This document shows, one piece after another, positions 26,105 through 34,673 of a DNA stretch of 64,000 bases (position 1 is its first letter; each line of letters begins with the position of its first letter). A program made the translations under genes and the position numbers. The notes beneath the pieces were generated by a model, which was not told the DNA's origin, searched no databases, and saw nothing but the letters and a program-made list of their open reading frames with translations. Source of the DNA: an uncultured Sutterella sp. GTDB taxonomy: Bacteria; Pseudomonadota; Gammaproteobacteria; Burkholderiales; Burkholderiaceae_F. Location: positions 62,001-126,000 of the forward strand of contig CAJKAP010000006.1 of NCBI GenBank assembly GCA_905197905.1, written 5' to 3'.

Positions 26105-27078
26105 CAATAAGCAGATTTGCGACCACCCTATTGATGCGAAGCGAGAGCTTCTCGTATAAAGCTCCCTAGTGCATAAGGGTATTTCCGGGAACACGGGTAG
26201 CAACCACATCTCGTCGATCTATAACAACATCTTGGATTCTTTTATTCCCTTTGAACAACTACATAGATAACTGCTTTATGATGAGTTGGCCTGTTATCTA
26301 ACTAGCATGAGAATCCCAAGCTCGATCACTTTAAACCGAGAAGCAATAGCTTGCACATTTGGCATCCGAGCTTCTGCGTCCAACTCCTACCACGTGCAAA
26401 TCCACGAAATCGCCTCAGCAGTCTTGGCAGATGCTCGTAATGCGTAGCCAAAAGAATCTTTACAGCCTAAATGCGTCCAGCGAGGCAATTCCTTTGCTAG
26501 CTTCTTCTAGCTATCGTTGAGTACTTTTTTACTGTCGTCTTTACTCGACTTGAGCACAACTTTCAACATACTTTCACTCTTTGCTAAACGGAATTTGGCT
26601 TCTTGTAGTTTTTCAAATTGCACTTTGAGCTCATCGTGGGTTAAGGGACGGTCGGCAGGAATATCTGAGTTTTTTCAATAGTCAGCTTCAAAGTTCCGTG
26701 AGGTTTAGCGGTAGTGCATCCTAAACTGAATAGGCTTGGTCGTCGGCTCTCAAGTAGTTTTGCTAGGCGGTCTTAGCCTGCAGGAAAAACTATTAAATAG
26801 TTGACAACATCACCGCAGCCAATCGGTTAGTAGGGCAGGAAGGGCTTTACTGTTTGAGCTAAAAGAGATGGTCTGGTTGAGCTATCCAACCAACAGCTTC
26901 GAGATACGTAGATAAAGCTCACTTTGGGTGTAGCTACCTGGGTATTGCTTCCATCACATAAGATCTTGATCAGATAGTCAAATAGCTCTAAAAACATTGT
27001 TTAGACCAGACGTAGCGTTTCCATATCCTTACAAGTATAGATAGACTACAAGCACCACTACTTCAGCGTATGCAAAGA
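26105..27078. other. About 1 kb without an intact gene (decayed region)
   Basis: No long open frame exists on either strand. The minus strand keeps a stop-interrupted reading frame (see the pseudogene at 26294-26719). A further minus frame of about 57 codons (roughly 26850-27000) does not resemble a known protein. No insertion-sequence ends or direct repeats could be identified by eye. Confidence 0.6.
26294..26719 (-). pseudogene. Decayed reading frame, lysine/glutamate-rich, family unknown
   Basis: Reading the minus strand from ATG 26719 gives one frame of 142 codons that keeps a protein-like composition, with a helical, charged stretch (HDELKVQFEKLQEAKFRLAK), but is broken by four in-frame stops before the final TAA at 26296-26294. 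No frameshift is needed. The composition and coiled-coil look recall accessory or transposase-linked proteins, but I do not recognise the family. I infer a pseudogene rather than chance because the same frame stays coherent on both sides of each stop. Confidence 0.4.
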
Positions 27079-27116
27079 AAAAACCAGCTACTAAACAGAG
27101 TGAGCAGCTGGTTTTT
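27079..27116. terminator. Terminator downstream of dcuB, works on both strands
   Basis: AAAAACCAGCT (27079-27089) and AGCTGGTTTTT (27106-27116) form a perfect 11-bp stem flanked by A/T runs on both sides. Confidence 0.8.
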
Positions 27117-27222
27117 AAAAGAGAAGCGGCAGAGCCAAGTTTCCCTGGCATCCACCGCCTCATTTTACTGGTGCGAGTCCTGGAGATTCCCCAAGACTCT
27201 TGGTCAAGTCTGACTATCTAAA
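27117..27222 (-). other. Structured 3' untranslated region of dcuB
   Basis: Between the dcuB stop and its terminator, the minus strand can form a two-tier hairpin: an outer GCGG/CCGC pair encloses GCCA/TGGC (about 27125-27162). It could be a 3'-UTR element or small RNA. I see no tRNA fold. Confidence 0.4.
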
Positions 27223-28572
27223 TTAGATGTAACCGTAGACCATACCGAGGCAGTAGCCAGTAGCGGTAGCCGTCAACACACCGATCAAGCCTGGAGCGAT
27301 GAAGGAGTGGTTGATCACGAAACGGCCAATATGCGTCGTACCAGAGCGATCGAACTGGAGAGCAGCCAAGTCAGACGGATAGGTCGGAAGGATGTAGTAA
27401 CCATAGCAAGCAGCGGCACAGGACACCACCAATCCCGGAGGAACACCAATCTGCAAAGCGACAGGAACAATCGTTGCCACAGCAGCAGCCTGAGAGTTCA
27501 CAAGCTTAGACGTCAAGAGCAAGACCAAAGCGTAAGCCCAAGGATAGGAACGAACCAACTCAGTCAACACGGTTTTGAGGTCAGCCAAGTGAGCAGCGAA
27601 CATCGTGTCAGCCATCCAGGCCACACCATACACAGCGCAAATTGCGACGCAACCAGCATTGAACACAGGGGTCTTACCAACGCTAGCAGCGCGGGTCTTG
27701 CAGAAAATGACGATGAAGGCACCGCAAGTCAACATGAACATCTGAATGATCAACGTCATGGACAAAGCTTTCTTACCAACGATCGGGCGGAGTTCAGGGA
27801 ACATGCCGAAGACAGCCACAGCGGCCACGGTCGCCAGGAAGATCCACAAGGAGGTCCACTGTTCCGGACGGAACTTCACACCGATCAAGGTGGTGGTTTC
27901 ACCGTAGATGTACTTACGCTGTTCAGGGTCAGCTATCAATTTCTGGAATTCAGGGTCTTTGTCCAAATCTTTGCCACGGAAGACAGAGAACAAGGAAACA
28001 AAGAACAAACCAACGATAGCACCAGGAATCACGATCGAGAAGAGCTGAACGAAGCCGAACGGATGACCGCCAACCAAGTGACCATCGAGTAAGGAGATCA
28101 TGGACACAGCAGCCACGGCAGCTGGCGAACAGATGATGGACATCTGGGAAGCGATCGTAGAGGCGGCCATTGGACGTTCCGGACGAATGCCATTCTTAAT
28201 AGCCACGTCATAGATAATCGGCAACATCGTATAAACAACGTGACCAGTACCGCACAACACAGCCAAGAACCAGCAAAGATAAGGAGCGAGGAAGCAAACG
28301 AAACGAGGATGTTTACGCAAGAGACGTTCTGCAATCTGGAGCAAGCAATCAAGACCGCCAGCAGCCTGAAGAGCAGAAGAAGCGCAAATCACGGCTAAAA
28401 TTGTCAAGATCACGTCGATAGGCGGTTTCCCCGGGGCGATATGCCAACCGAACACCAAAATCAACAGACCAATACCACCGAGCAAACCAAGTGCCATACC
28501 GCCCTTACGTGCACCGTAGAACAAGCAGGCAAGCACCACCAAAAGCTGAATCCAAAAATCAAAGCTAAGCAT
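27223..28572 (-). CDS. dcuB: Anaerobic C4-dicarboxylate transporter, DcuB type
   Basis: Inner membrane antiporter that exchanges external fumarate, malate or aspartate for succinate during fumarate respiration. It has 449 residues and about ten or more hydrophobic segments. It matches DcuB rather than DcuA along its whole length: PGKPPIDVILTI, CGTGHVVYTMLPIIYDVAIK, RPERPMAAS, FRGKDLDKDPEF, and the C-terminal SQAAAVATIVPVAL and YYILPTYPSDLAALQFDRSG. AGGA lies 7 nt before ATG 28572. Its presence beside frdC and fumA supports a fumarate-respiring lifestyle. Confidence 0.94.
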   Translation of the reverse strand: MLSFDFWIQLLVVLACLFYGARKGGMALGLLGGIGLLILVFGWHIAPGKPPIDVILTILAVICASSALQAAGGLDCLLQIAERLLRKHPRFVCFLAPYLCWFLAVLCGTGHVVYTMLPIIYDVAIKNGIRPERPMAASTIASQMSIICSPAAVAAVSMISLLDGHLVGGHPFGFVQLFSIVIPGAIVGLFFVSLFSVFRGKDLDKDPEFQKLIADPEQRKYIYGETTTLIGVKFRPEQWTSLWIFLATVAAVAVFGMFPELRPIVGKKALSMTLIIQMFMLTCGAFIVIFCKTRAASVGKTPVFNAGCVAICAVYGVAWMADTMFAAHLADLKTVLTELVRSYPWAYALVLLLTSKLVNSQAAAVATIVPVALQIGVPPGLVVSCAAACYGYYILPTYPSDLAALQFDRSGTTHIGRFVINHSFIAPGLIGVLTATATGYCLGMVYGYI

Positions 28573-29120
28573 GATGATTCCTAAAAAAATGAGGACAGGA
28601 TCTATTTTGCCTACTCTTGGGAGTATTCGTGGCGGTATTTTTAGTCCCTTTGACTTAACTATAGGAATTACCCACTTCTGGCATTTTCTTTACAAAAGTT
28701 TTAACTCTTGAACTTAGCTTAATAGAAAGATAAATCACAATATATTTGTTATTATTTTCATTTTCTTTATAAAAATCATCGTATTATGTAAATTTTTCAA
28801 GATGTTTCTAAACAAAATTACTTAGTGGTTAACCCTTATCTCTGGAGTAGTAAATTGAAGTTTTTTGTTAAAGATGGGGGTATTCATAGTACTAAGTCAA
28901 AAGAAAGGCGATTTTTCTCAAAAGTGGTAGAAGAAGGCTGTACACTTTTTTTACTCACGAGATGACTCGAGTCTCTCGGAGCGTCCTCTTAGTATTAGTT
29001 GCCAGAGTTAAACACCCTTGCCTCATTAGGGTGCTATCCCTCACAGTGATATCACCACCCCATAACAAACAGTGAATCACTGTGAACTTTGGGCAACATC
29101 AAAAATCGGAGATACCTACT
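28573..29120. other. Divergent regulatory region between dcuB and fumA
   Basis: No gene seen. On the dcuB side TTTATAAAAATCAT (28766-28779) is a two-mismatch FNR-like site. On the fumA side are a palindrome GACTCGAGTC (28964-28973), a hairpin CACCCT/AGGGTG (29013-29033), and a cluster of CAGTGA half-sites (29041-29085). Confidence 0.55.
29041..29085. promoter_or_regulatory. Repeated palindromic operator candidate upstream of fumA
   Basis: TCACAGTGAT (29041-29050) and ATCACTGTGA (29076-29085) are perfect 10-bp inverted copies 25 bp apart. Each overlaps its own local palindrome: GTGATATCAC (29046-29055) and the 15-bp ACAGTGAATCACTGT (29069-29083). They end 35 nt before the fumA ATG. The regulator is unknown. 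Confidence 0.6.
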
Positions 29121-30650
29121 ATGACGACAGTCATTAAGCAAGACGACCTTATTGAAAGCGTCGCTGCTGCCTTCCAGTACATCAGCTACTATCATCCTCA
29201 AGATTTCTTGGATCATATGGCTGATGCCTATCGTCGTGAAGAAAGTGCCGCAGCAAAAGATGCCATCGGTCAGATTCTCGAAAACTCTCGCCTTTGCCAA
29301 TTAGGTAAGCGCCCTCTTTGCCAGGACACGGGAATGGCCGTGGTCTTTGTGAAGGTCGGAATGGACGTTCGTTGGGAAGGTTTCACGGGTTCCGTGGAAG
29401 ATGCTATTAATGAAGGCGTCCGCCGCGCTTACACCTACCAAGAAAATGTTTTACGTTTCTCTATGGTGACACCCCCAGAAGGTGCTCGTAAGAACACTCG
29501 GAACAATTCTCCCGCAGTTATTCACTGGCAAGTGGTCCCTGGTGACAAAGTGGATATCACTGTTGCCGCTAAAGGGGGTGGATCTGAAAACAAATCCAAG
29601 CTCGTCATGATGGTGCCTTCTGACAACGTTGTTGATTGGATTATTGAACAAGTTAAGCACATGGGTGCTGGCTGGTGTCCTCCTGGAATTTTGGGTATCG
29701 GTATTGGCGGTACTGCTGAAAAATCAGTTCTTCTGGCTAAAGAAAGTTTGAATGAGCCGCTTGATATGCTCGAGCTCTTAAAACGTGGTCCCCAGACGGA
29801 AGAAGAAAAACTCCGTGTTGAAATCTACAACCGTGTCAACGAATTGGGTATCGGTGCTCAAGGTCTCGGCGGCTTGACGACCGTTCTCGACGTCAAAGTA
29901 AAAATGTACCCGACGCACGCTGCCTCCAAGCCGGTTGCCGTTATTCCTAACTGCGCCGCTACGCGTCATGCTCACTTCGTGCTTGATGGCTCTGGTCCTA
30001 AGTACATCGAACCACCGAAGATTGAAGATTTCCCAGTCTTTGACTGGAAACCTGATGTCACCAAGAGCAAGCGAGTTAATCTTGATACGCTTACTCACGA
30101 AGAGATTCAGTCCTGGAAGCCGGGCGATACGCTCCTCTTGTCGGGTAAGTTACTCACGGGTCGTGACGCCGCTCACAAGCGTATTAGTGAAATGCTTGCG
30201 AAGGGTGAACCTCTCCCTGTTGACTTCCATGGTCGCGCCATCTACTACGTTGGTCCTGTTGATCCTGTAAAGAGCAAGGGCGAAGTAGTTGGTCCTGCAG
30301 GTCCTACGACCTCTACTCGCATGGATAAGTTTGTCGACATGATGCTTTCTGAGCCTGTTGGTTTAGGCTTGATGGTCGGTAAGGGTGACCGTGGCCCTGT
30401 GGCTCGCGAAGCTATTAAGAAACATGGTTCTGCTTACTTGATTGCTGTGGGTGGGGCGGCCTACCTCGTCTCGAAGTCGATCCGCGAATCCAAGGTCTTG
30501 GCCTTCGGTGACCTCGGCATGGAAGCAATCTATGAGTTCACGATTGAAGATATGCCCGTGACAGTAGCTGTTGACCACAACGGTGACTCGATTCACATCA
30601 ATGCGCCAAAGTTCTGGGCAGAAAAGATCGCCGAAGCAAAAAAATCGTAA
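29121..30650 (+). CDS. fumA: Class I iron-sulfur fumarate hydratase
   Basis: Oxygen-sensitive [4Fe-4S] hydratase interconverting malate and fumarate. It is a single 509-residue polypeptide combining the TtdA-like and TtdB-like halves. Cluster/active-site segments include CQDTGMAVVFV, GGGSENKS, PPGILGIGIGG, PNCAATRHAHF and the C-terminal-half GPAGPTTSTRMD and GKGDRGP. ATG 29121, with CGGAGA at 29107-29112, is preferred to the upstream ATG 29082, which lies inside a palindrome. It supplies fumarate to the respiratory genes around it. Confidence 0.95.
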   Translation: MTTVIKQDDLIESVAAAFQYISYYHPQDFLDHMADAYRREESAAAKDAIGQILENSRLCQLGKRPLCQDTGMAVVFVKVGMDVRWEGFTGSVEDAINEGVRRAYTYQENVLRFSMVTPPEGARKNTRNNSPAVIHWQVVPGDKVDITVAAKGGGSENKSKLVMMVPSDNVVDWIIEQVKHMGAGWCPPGILGIGIGGTAEKSVLLAKESLNEPLDMLELLKRGPQTEEEKLRVEIYNRVNELGIGAQGLGGLTTVLDVKVKMYPTHAASKPVAVIPNCAATRHAHFVLDGSGPKYIEPPKIEDFPVFDWKPDVTKSKRVNLDTLTHEEIQSWKPGDTLLLSGKLLTGRDAAHKRISEMLAKGEPLPVDFHGRAIYYVGPVDPVKSKGEVVGPAGPTTSTRMDKFVDMMLSEPVGLGLMVGKGDRGPVAREAIKKHGSAYLIAVGGAAYLVSKSIRESKVLAFGDLGMEAIYEFTIEDMPVTVAVDHNGDSIHINAPKFWAEKIAEAKKS

Positions 30651-30672
30651 TTCGCTAGTTTGACATAGCAAC

Positions 30673-30710
30673 GCCTCTTGATGACTTTTGCTCTCAAGAG
30701 GCATTTTTTG
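30673..30710 (+). terminator. Terminator after fumA
   Basis: GCCTCTTG (30673-30680) pairs with CAAGAGGC (30695-30702), followed by ATTTTTTG. Confidence 0.8.
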
Positions 30711-30753
30711 TCTGCAAAAAACTTCCATTACCAGTAGAGGGAACGAAAGGGAG

Positions 30754-31458
30754 CTAGCGCATCAGGCCTTCTGGATCCATTTCTGGCAGCTTGCCATTTT
30801 CTGAAATTTTATAGCCATGCTCCGAGGCCCAAACAGCGACTTCGACTCGGGAGCGGAAGTTAAGTTTTTTCAGCACGTGCTTCACATGTACTTTGACCGT
30901 TCCATCGCTAATTCCAAGGCGCTCTGAAATATCTTTATTCGTATAGCTAGAGGCAATACAACAAAGCACGTTGTATTCGCGCTTTGTGAGTTTGTTAAAG
31001 TTGCGATCCGAATCACTGGGAGCTTGCTCACCACGCAAGCGCTCTGCTAAGGCAGAAGTAATTCTGTCACTCGCTGCCATCCCTCCGTGGCACGCTTTAT
31101 AGAGCTGATCGACAAATTCTGGCGCAGGAATAGTACGGAGCAGATAGCCATTGGCATCTTGTCGAATAGCCTGCATGAGTAGTGGTGTCTGGTCTGTACT
31201 CGTTAACATCATCACTACGCGAGTTTGCGGTTGGCGGTTTTTGACTTCTTGCAAAAAGTGCAATGTATCAAAGCCCTCTTGCTGTAAATTCATAACCACA
31301 AGGTCTGGACCCAAGGCAACAAGACTCAATGCGGTGGCTTCATCTGCGGTTTGTCCCAAGACTTGAAAGTCACCAGAGGCTGTCAATACGTCTGCCATCC
31401 CCTTCCGGAACAGGGGATATTCATCAATTAGTACAACAGTTGAAAGTTTGCGTTCCAT
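30754..31458 (-). CDS. NarL/LuxR-type response regulator lacking the phosphoacceptor Asp
   Basis: A 234-residue protein with a receiver domain and a C-terminal LuxR-type HTH (LTKREYNVLCCIASSYTNKDI, then ISDGTVKVHVKHVLKKL). The receiver keeps an acidic pair (IDEYP, residues 12-13) and T86. The position of the phosphorylated Asp is N57 (VVMNLQQ), and the conserved Lys is R108 (GYLLRT). It therefore probably works without phosphorylation. ATG 31458 lies 2 nt past the stop of the upstream amidase gene, so the two form an operon; a GTG at 31470 overlaps that gene. Confidence 0.85.
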   Translation of the reverse strand: MERKLSTVVLIDEYPLFRKGMADVLTASGDFQVLGQTADEATALSLVALGPDLVVMNLQQEGFDTLHFLQEVKNRQPQTRVVMMLTSTDQTPLLMQAIRQDANGYLLRTIPAPEFVDQLYKACHGGMAASDRITSALAERLRGEQAPSDSDRNFNKLTKREYNVLCCIASSYTNKDISERLGISDGTVKVHVKHVLKKLNFRSRVEVAVWASEHGYKISENGKLPEMDPEGLMR

Positions 31459-31460
31459 GA

Positions 31461-32744
31461 TTATTTGCACTCATCAAGAACCGCATGAAGTAGCACGTAA
31501 CAACCTTGCAGTAAGTCGTCCATCTTGAGTTCTTCATGGGGATTATGTGAACCATTTTGGTTCGCGACGAAAATCATTGCACACGGAATACCAGAGCGAC
31601 TCAACACAGCGGTATCGTGCCCAGCGCCAGAAGGAATACGCACACAAGGAATGTTGCCCTTCTCGGCAGCCTTCATTAAACGATCCGAAAGCTCAGCATT
31701 CACGTGACCCGCCTCACTCACTATCGTTCTATCAAATTCAAAAGTCACACCGCGCTTTTCCGCTTCTTCTTGCGCGACGCGAAGTAGTAGTTCATGGAAC
31801 TCTTTCACTGTTTCATTATCCAAACTACGCATATCGACCGTAAACGAGGTCAACCCAGGAATAACGGAAATTGCAGCTGTAGGGGCAGTGTTCAAGACTC
31901 CGATCGTAAACACTAAATCACGACCTGCATCGAGAAACTTCTGCCACTCCACCTCCATTCGAGAAATGAGAGCGGAGGTTGCCATCACGGCATCATGGCG
32001 AAATTCTTTATTCAACGCGCCAGAATGAGCTGTTTGCCCGTGACACTTAACAACTTTGTGACGAATATTGCCTCGAATACCAGTCACTACACCGCAACGG
32101 GCAGGAAGGAGTCCATCAAGCATAGGACCTTGCTCAATGTGAAGTTCCACAAAAGCGGCAATTCGACTGATATCGATAATAGGTTTCCCTGTCGTTAATC
32201 GCGAGGTATCAACCCCCACGTCTTTCATAAAGTCACCCAGAGTGCGATCCACGGTACGGTGCTTGAGCGCTAAATCATCAGCTGTGAGACGCCCCATCAT
32301 CCCAAGCGAGCCCACATAAGCTTTCCCGAAGAACGAACTTTCTTCGCAGCGCATCATCAAAACACGTACATCTCGATCAAGTGTGATGTCGTTTTCTTTC
32401 AGATAATGAACGACTAAAAAGCCAGCAATAATACCAGCCAATCCATCGTAGTGGCCTCCTTGTGGCAGACTATCCGCGTGGCTACCGATGACAAAAGCTG
32501 GAAGAACGCGATTTTGCCCAGGAAGGGTAAGCCACACGTTGCCTGCTGCATCTGTCTCAGCCGACATTCCTAACTCTGTACCGAACTCAGTCAAGCGCGT
32601 CAATACCTTGCTCTCAGTATCGGAATACCCCTGTCGGGTTACACCTGCCACAGGATCTGCGGATAATTGATGAATTGCATCAAAAAGCCGCTCCGCAAAA
32701 GAACCTGCTTTTTCTGCAAAGTGCCCATAAGACAATTTTTCCAT
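31461..32744 (-). CDS. Zn-dependent M20 amidase, hydantoinase/carbamoylase (AllC-like) family
   Basis: A 427-residue dinuclear-metal amidohydrolase of the group containing allantoate amidohydrolase and N-carbamoyl-L-amino-acid hydrolases. Metal ligands are visible in GSHADS, GGHYDGL, the CEESSFFG acidic pair, ELHIEQGP, and the late GSHNPHEE His. The substrate cannot be assigned: no allantoin, hydantoin or pyrimidine pathway gene is adjacent. ATG 32744 has GGGA at close spacing; ATG 32756 is the longer alternative. It shares a transcript with the unusual response regulator downstream. Confidence 0.83.
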   Translation of the reverse strand: MEKLSYGHFAEKAGSFAERLFDAIHQLSADPVAGVTRQGYSDTESKVLTRLTEFGTELGMSAETDAAGNVWLTLPGQNRVLPAFVIGSHADSLPQGGHYDGLAGIIAGFLVVHYLKENDITLDRDVRVLMMRCEESSFFGKAYVGSLGMMGRLTADDLALKHRTVDRTLGDFMKDVGVDTSRLTTGKPIIDISRIAAFVELHIEQGPMLDGLLPARCGVVTGIRGNIRHKVVKCHGQTAHSGALNKEFRHDAVMATSALISRMEVEWQKFLDAGRDLVFTIGVLNTAPTAAISVIPGLTSFTVDMRSLDNETVKEFHELLLRVAQEEAEKRGVTFEFDRTIVSEAGHVNAELSDRLMKAAEKGNIPCVRIPSGAGHDTAVLSRSGIPCAMIFVANQNGSHNPHEELKMDDLLQGCYVLLHAVLDECK

Positions 32745-32756
32745 GGCATTTCCCAT

Positions 32757-33124
32757 CCAAGAAATTTCTACAGGATCACAAAAGTAAATATAGAATTTTT
32801 TCTATATCCCGAAGCCTCTTCCTGATTCAACAGGATAAAATACTACCAAAGAGTTAAGTCTCGTACACTCCTCTTTTTGCCCCATTTGCATGCTCTTTGA
32901 TCAAACCCAACGATTTCATCGTTTTTAACCTTAACTAGTGTCTCTAAAAGTGGCAAACTAGAAAATTGAAGGTATTCAACACCAAAAGCATACACTGGGT
33001 TGAGCAACTTTTAACACTCTCCCGACCACCCTCTGTGCTTTCAACACTACCGTGTCATCACAAAATGCCGACTAGTTACTTTATCCCTTTTGGGGTATAA
33101 CTTGATTTTTTTGGAGAAAAATTT
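32757..33124. other. Divergent region between the two M20 genes
   Basis: No gene seen. It is AT-rich with a small TCCTG/CAGGA stem (about 32820-32834) and a -10-like TATAAC (33096-33101) 24 nt before the plus-strand gene. No convincing operator was recognised. Confidence 0.5.
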
Positions 33125-34408
33125 ATGACTTGCTGTTTGAACCAGTACAAAGATCAATTGATCAGTATTCGTCGTACTTTGCATACCCTTCCTGAAGAGG
33201 GCTGGAGCGAATTCAACACGACAGCCTTAGTAGTTAAGTATTTGCGCGAATACGGTTATGAAGTGCTGATGGGTTCCAAGGTGATCAACCCTGAACATTG
33301 TTTAGGTCGTAACCCCACAGTCGTCGCAGCAGGTCTTAAATTAGCTCGTGAGCGTGGAGTGGATGAAACCCTTTTGGCCGAGATGGAGGAACTCACTGGC
33401 TGCGTGGGCATTCTTGATACAGGCCGCCCTGGTCCCACGCTTGCTATCCGCTTTGATATTGACTGCGTGCCGGTCACTGAATCCCAAAGTCCAGAACACC
33501 TACCAACGCGTGAAGGTTTTTGTTCCACCCGCCCTGGGTTAATGCATGCTTGTGGCCACGATGCTCACACATCTACAGGCCTTGCGGTCGCCCATTGGTT
33601 TGCAGATCACATTGATGAAATGTGTGGCAAGATCAAGATTCTATTTCAACCAGCCGAAGAAGGGGTCCGTGGAGCCGCAGGTATGGCTGCCTCTGGCATT
33701 GTTGACGATGCTGACTACTTTCTAGCCGCTCATATCGGCATGATGTGTAAGGATGGCGAAGTCTCTGTTGATCCTTACGGTTTCCTCTGTACAACCAAGC
33801 TTGACGTCACCTTCACAGGTCGCCCTGCTCATGCTGGTGTTGAACCAAACGCTGGGCGCAATGCCATGGCGGCTGCTTGCAACACCTTTGTGCAACTTTT
33901 AGGTATTGCTCGTCACGGCTCTGGTATGACCCGTATTAACGTAGGTCAACTCATTGCGGGCGAAGGACGAAATGTTATCCCTTTTCACGCCATCATGAAG
34001 ATGGAGGTTCGTGGTGAAACTGCTGAAATCAACCAGTACATGTACGACGCCAGTCTTGCCATCATTCAAGGTTGTGCACTCGCCCAAGGTTGTGAATATA
34101 AAATTGAAAAAATGGGTGAAGCCGTTGACCTCAAGAACGATGCAGAGCTAGAAACCGTACTGCGTAATGCCGCAGCTAAGATTGAAGGAGTCAAAGTTTG
34201 CGACACCCCTCGCAACTTCGGCGGATCCGAAGACGCAACCATCCTGGCCCGTCGTGTTCAAGCTCATGGTGGTAAGGCTGCTTTCTTTGTGATTGGCACG
34301 AATCTACCCTCTGGCCACCATACCTCCAGCTTTGACGTCCAAGAATCTAGCCTCATGACTGGATTGGCTCTTTGGACAAATGCCGTCAAAGACATCCTGA
34401 AAAAGTAA
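33125..34408 (+). CDS. AbgA-like M20D amidohydrolase
   Basis: A 427-residue M20 hydrolase most like AbgA, a subunit of p-aminobenzoyl-glutamate hydrolase. Shared segments are DTGRPGPTLAIRFDID, MHACGHDAHTSTGLA, LFQPAEEGVRGAAGM, AAHIGM, the TGRPAHAGVEPNAGRNA dimer-lid region and GSEDATILARRVQ near the end. No abgB or abgT gene is beside it, so it may hydrolyse another N-acyl amino acid or dipeptide. GGAG at 33113-33116 supports ATG 33125. Confidence 0.82.
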   Translation: MTCCLNQYKDQLISIRRTLHTLPEEGWSEFNTTALVVKYLREYGYEVLMGSKVINPEHCLGRNPTVVAAGLKLARERGVDETLLAEMEELTGCVGILDTGRPGPTLAIRFDIDCVPVTESQSPEHLPTREGFCSTRPGLMHACGHDAHTSTGLAVAHWFADHIDEMCGKIKILFQPAEEGVRGAAGMAASGIVDDADYFLAAHIGMMCKDGEVSVDPYGFLCTTKLDVTFTGRPAHAGVEPNAGRNAMAAACNTFVQLLGIARHGSGMTRINVGQLIAGEGRNVIPFHAIMKMEVRGETAEINQYMYDASLAIIQGCALAQGCEYKIEKMGEAVDLKNDAELETVLRNAAAKIEGVKVCDTPRNFGGSEDATILARRVQAHGGKAAFFVIGTNLPSGHHTSSFDVQESSLMTGLALWTNAVKDILKK

Positions 34409-34447
34409 TTTTAGCGGCTAGTTGCCATAGAGATTGATACTTTTATC

Positions 34448-34488
34448 GAGCTACAGCTTTGACCACTTCATAGCTGTAGCTCAAATTT
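34448..34488 (+). terminator. Terminator after the AbgA-like gene
   Basis: A perfect 11-bp stem, GAGCTACAGCT (34448-34458) with AGCTGTAGCTC (34472-34482), then AAATTTTC. Confidence 0.65.
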
Positions 34489-34509
34489 TCACGACTGCTA
34501 AAAAAGCGA

Positions 34510-34541
34510 AGATCGTGTTTTTGCAGTAGAATACGATCTTT
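34510..34541. promoter_or_regulatory. Inverted repeat around a -10-like element upstream of yebC
   Basis: AAGATCGT (34510-34517) and ACGATCTT (34534-34541) flank TAGAAT (34528-34533), a good -10 match. A -35 is not clear. The arrangement could be an operator over the promoter. Confidence 0.4.
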
Positions 34542-34673
34542 TCTCTCTCAGGTCTCTCACTAAATACGTGGTTGAGACTTCTCTTTTTGTACATATTTTT
34601 TTCTGACCGTCGTCCTCTAGCAAGATACGCTCGCCGAACCTCGGTCAGTTTATTTGACACCGAAAGGATCATC

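Noticed and set aside
27117..27222. Possible tRNA because of a GGTGCGAGTCC T-loop-like string
   Set aside because: No acceptor stem, D-arm or anticodon arm can be arranged around it.
27307..28092. 261-codon plus-strand frame opposite dcuB
   Set aside because: Low-complexity His/Gln/Glu-rich antisense shadow of a clear membrane transporter gene.
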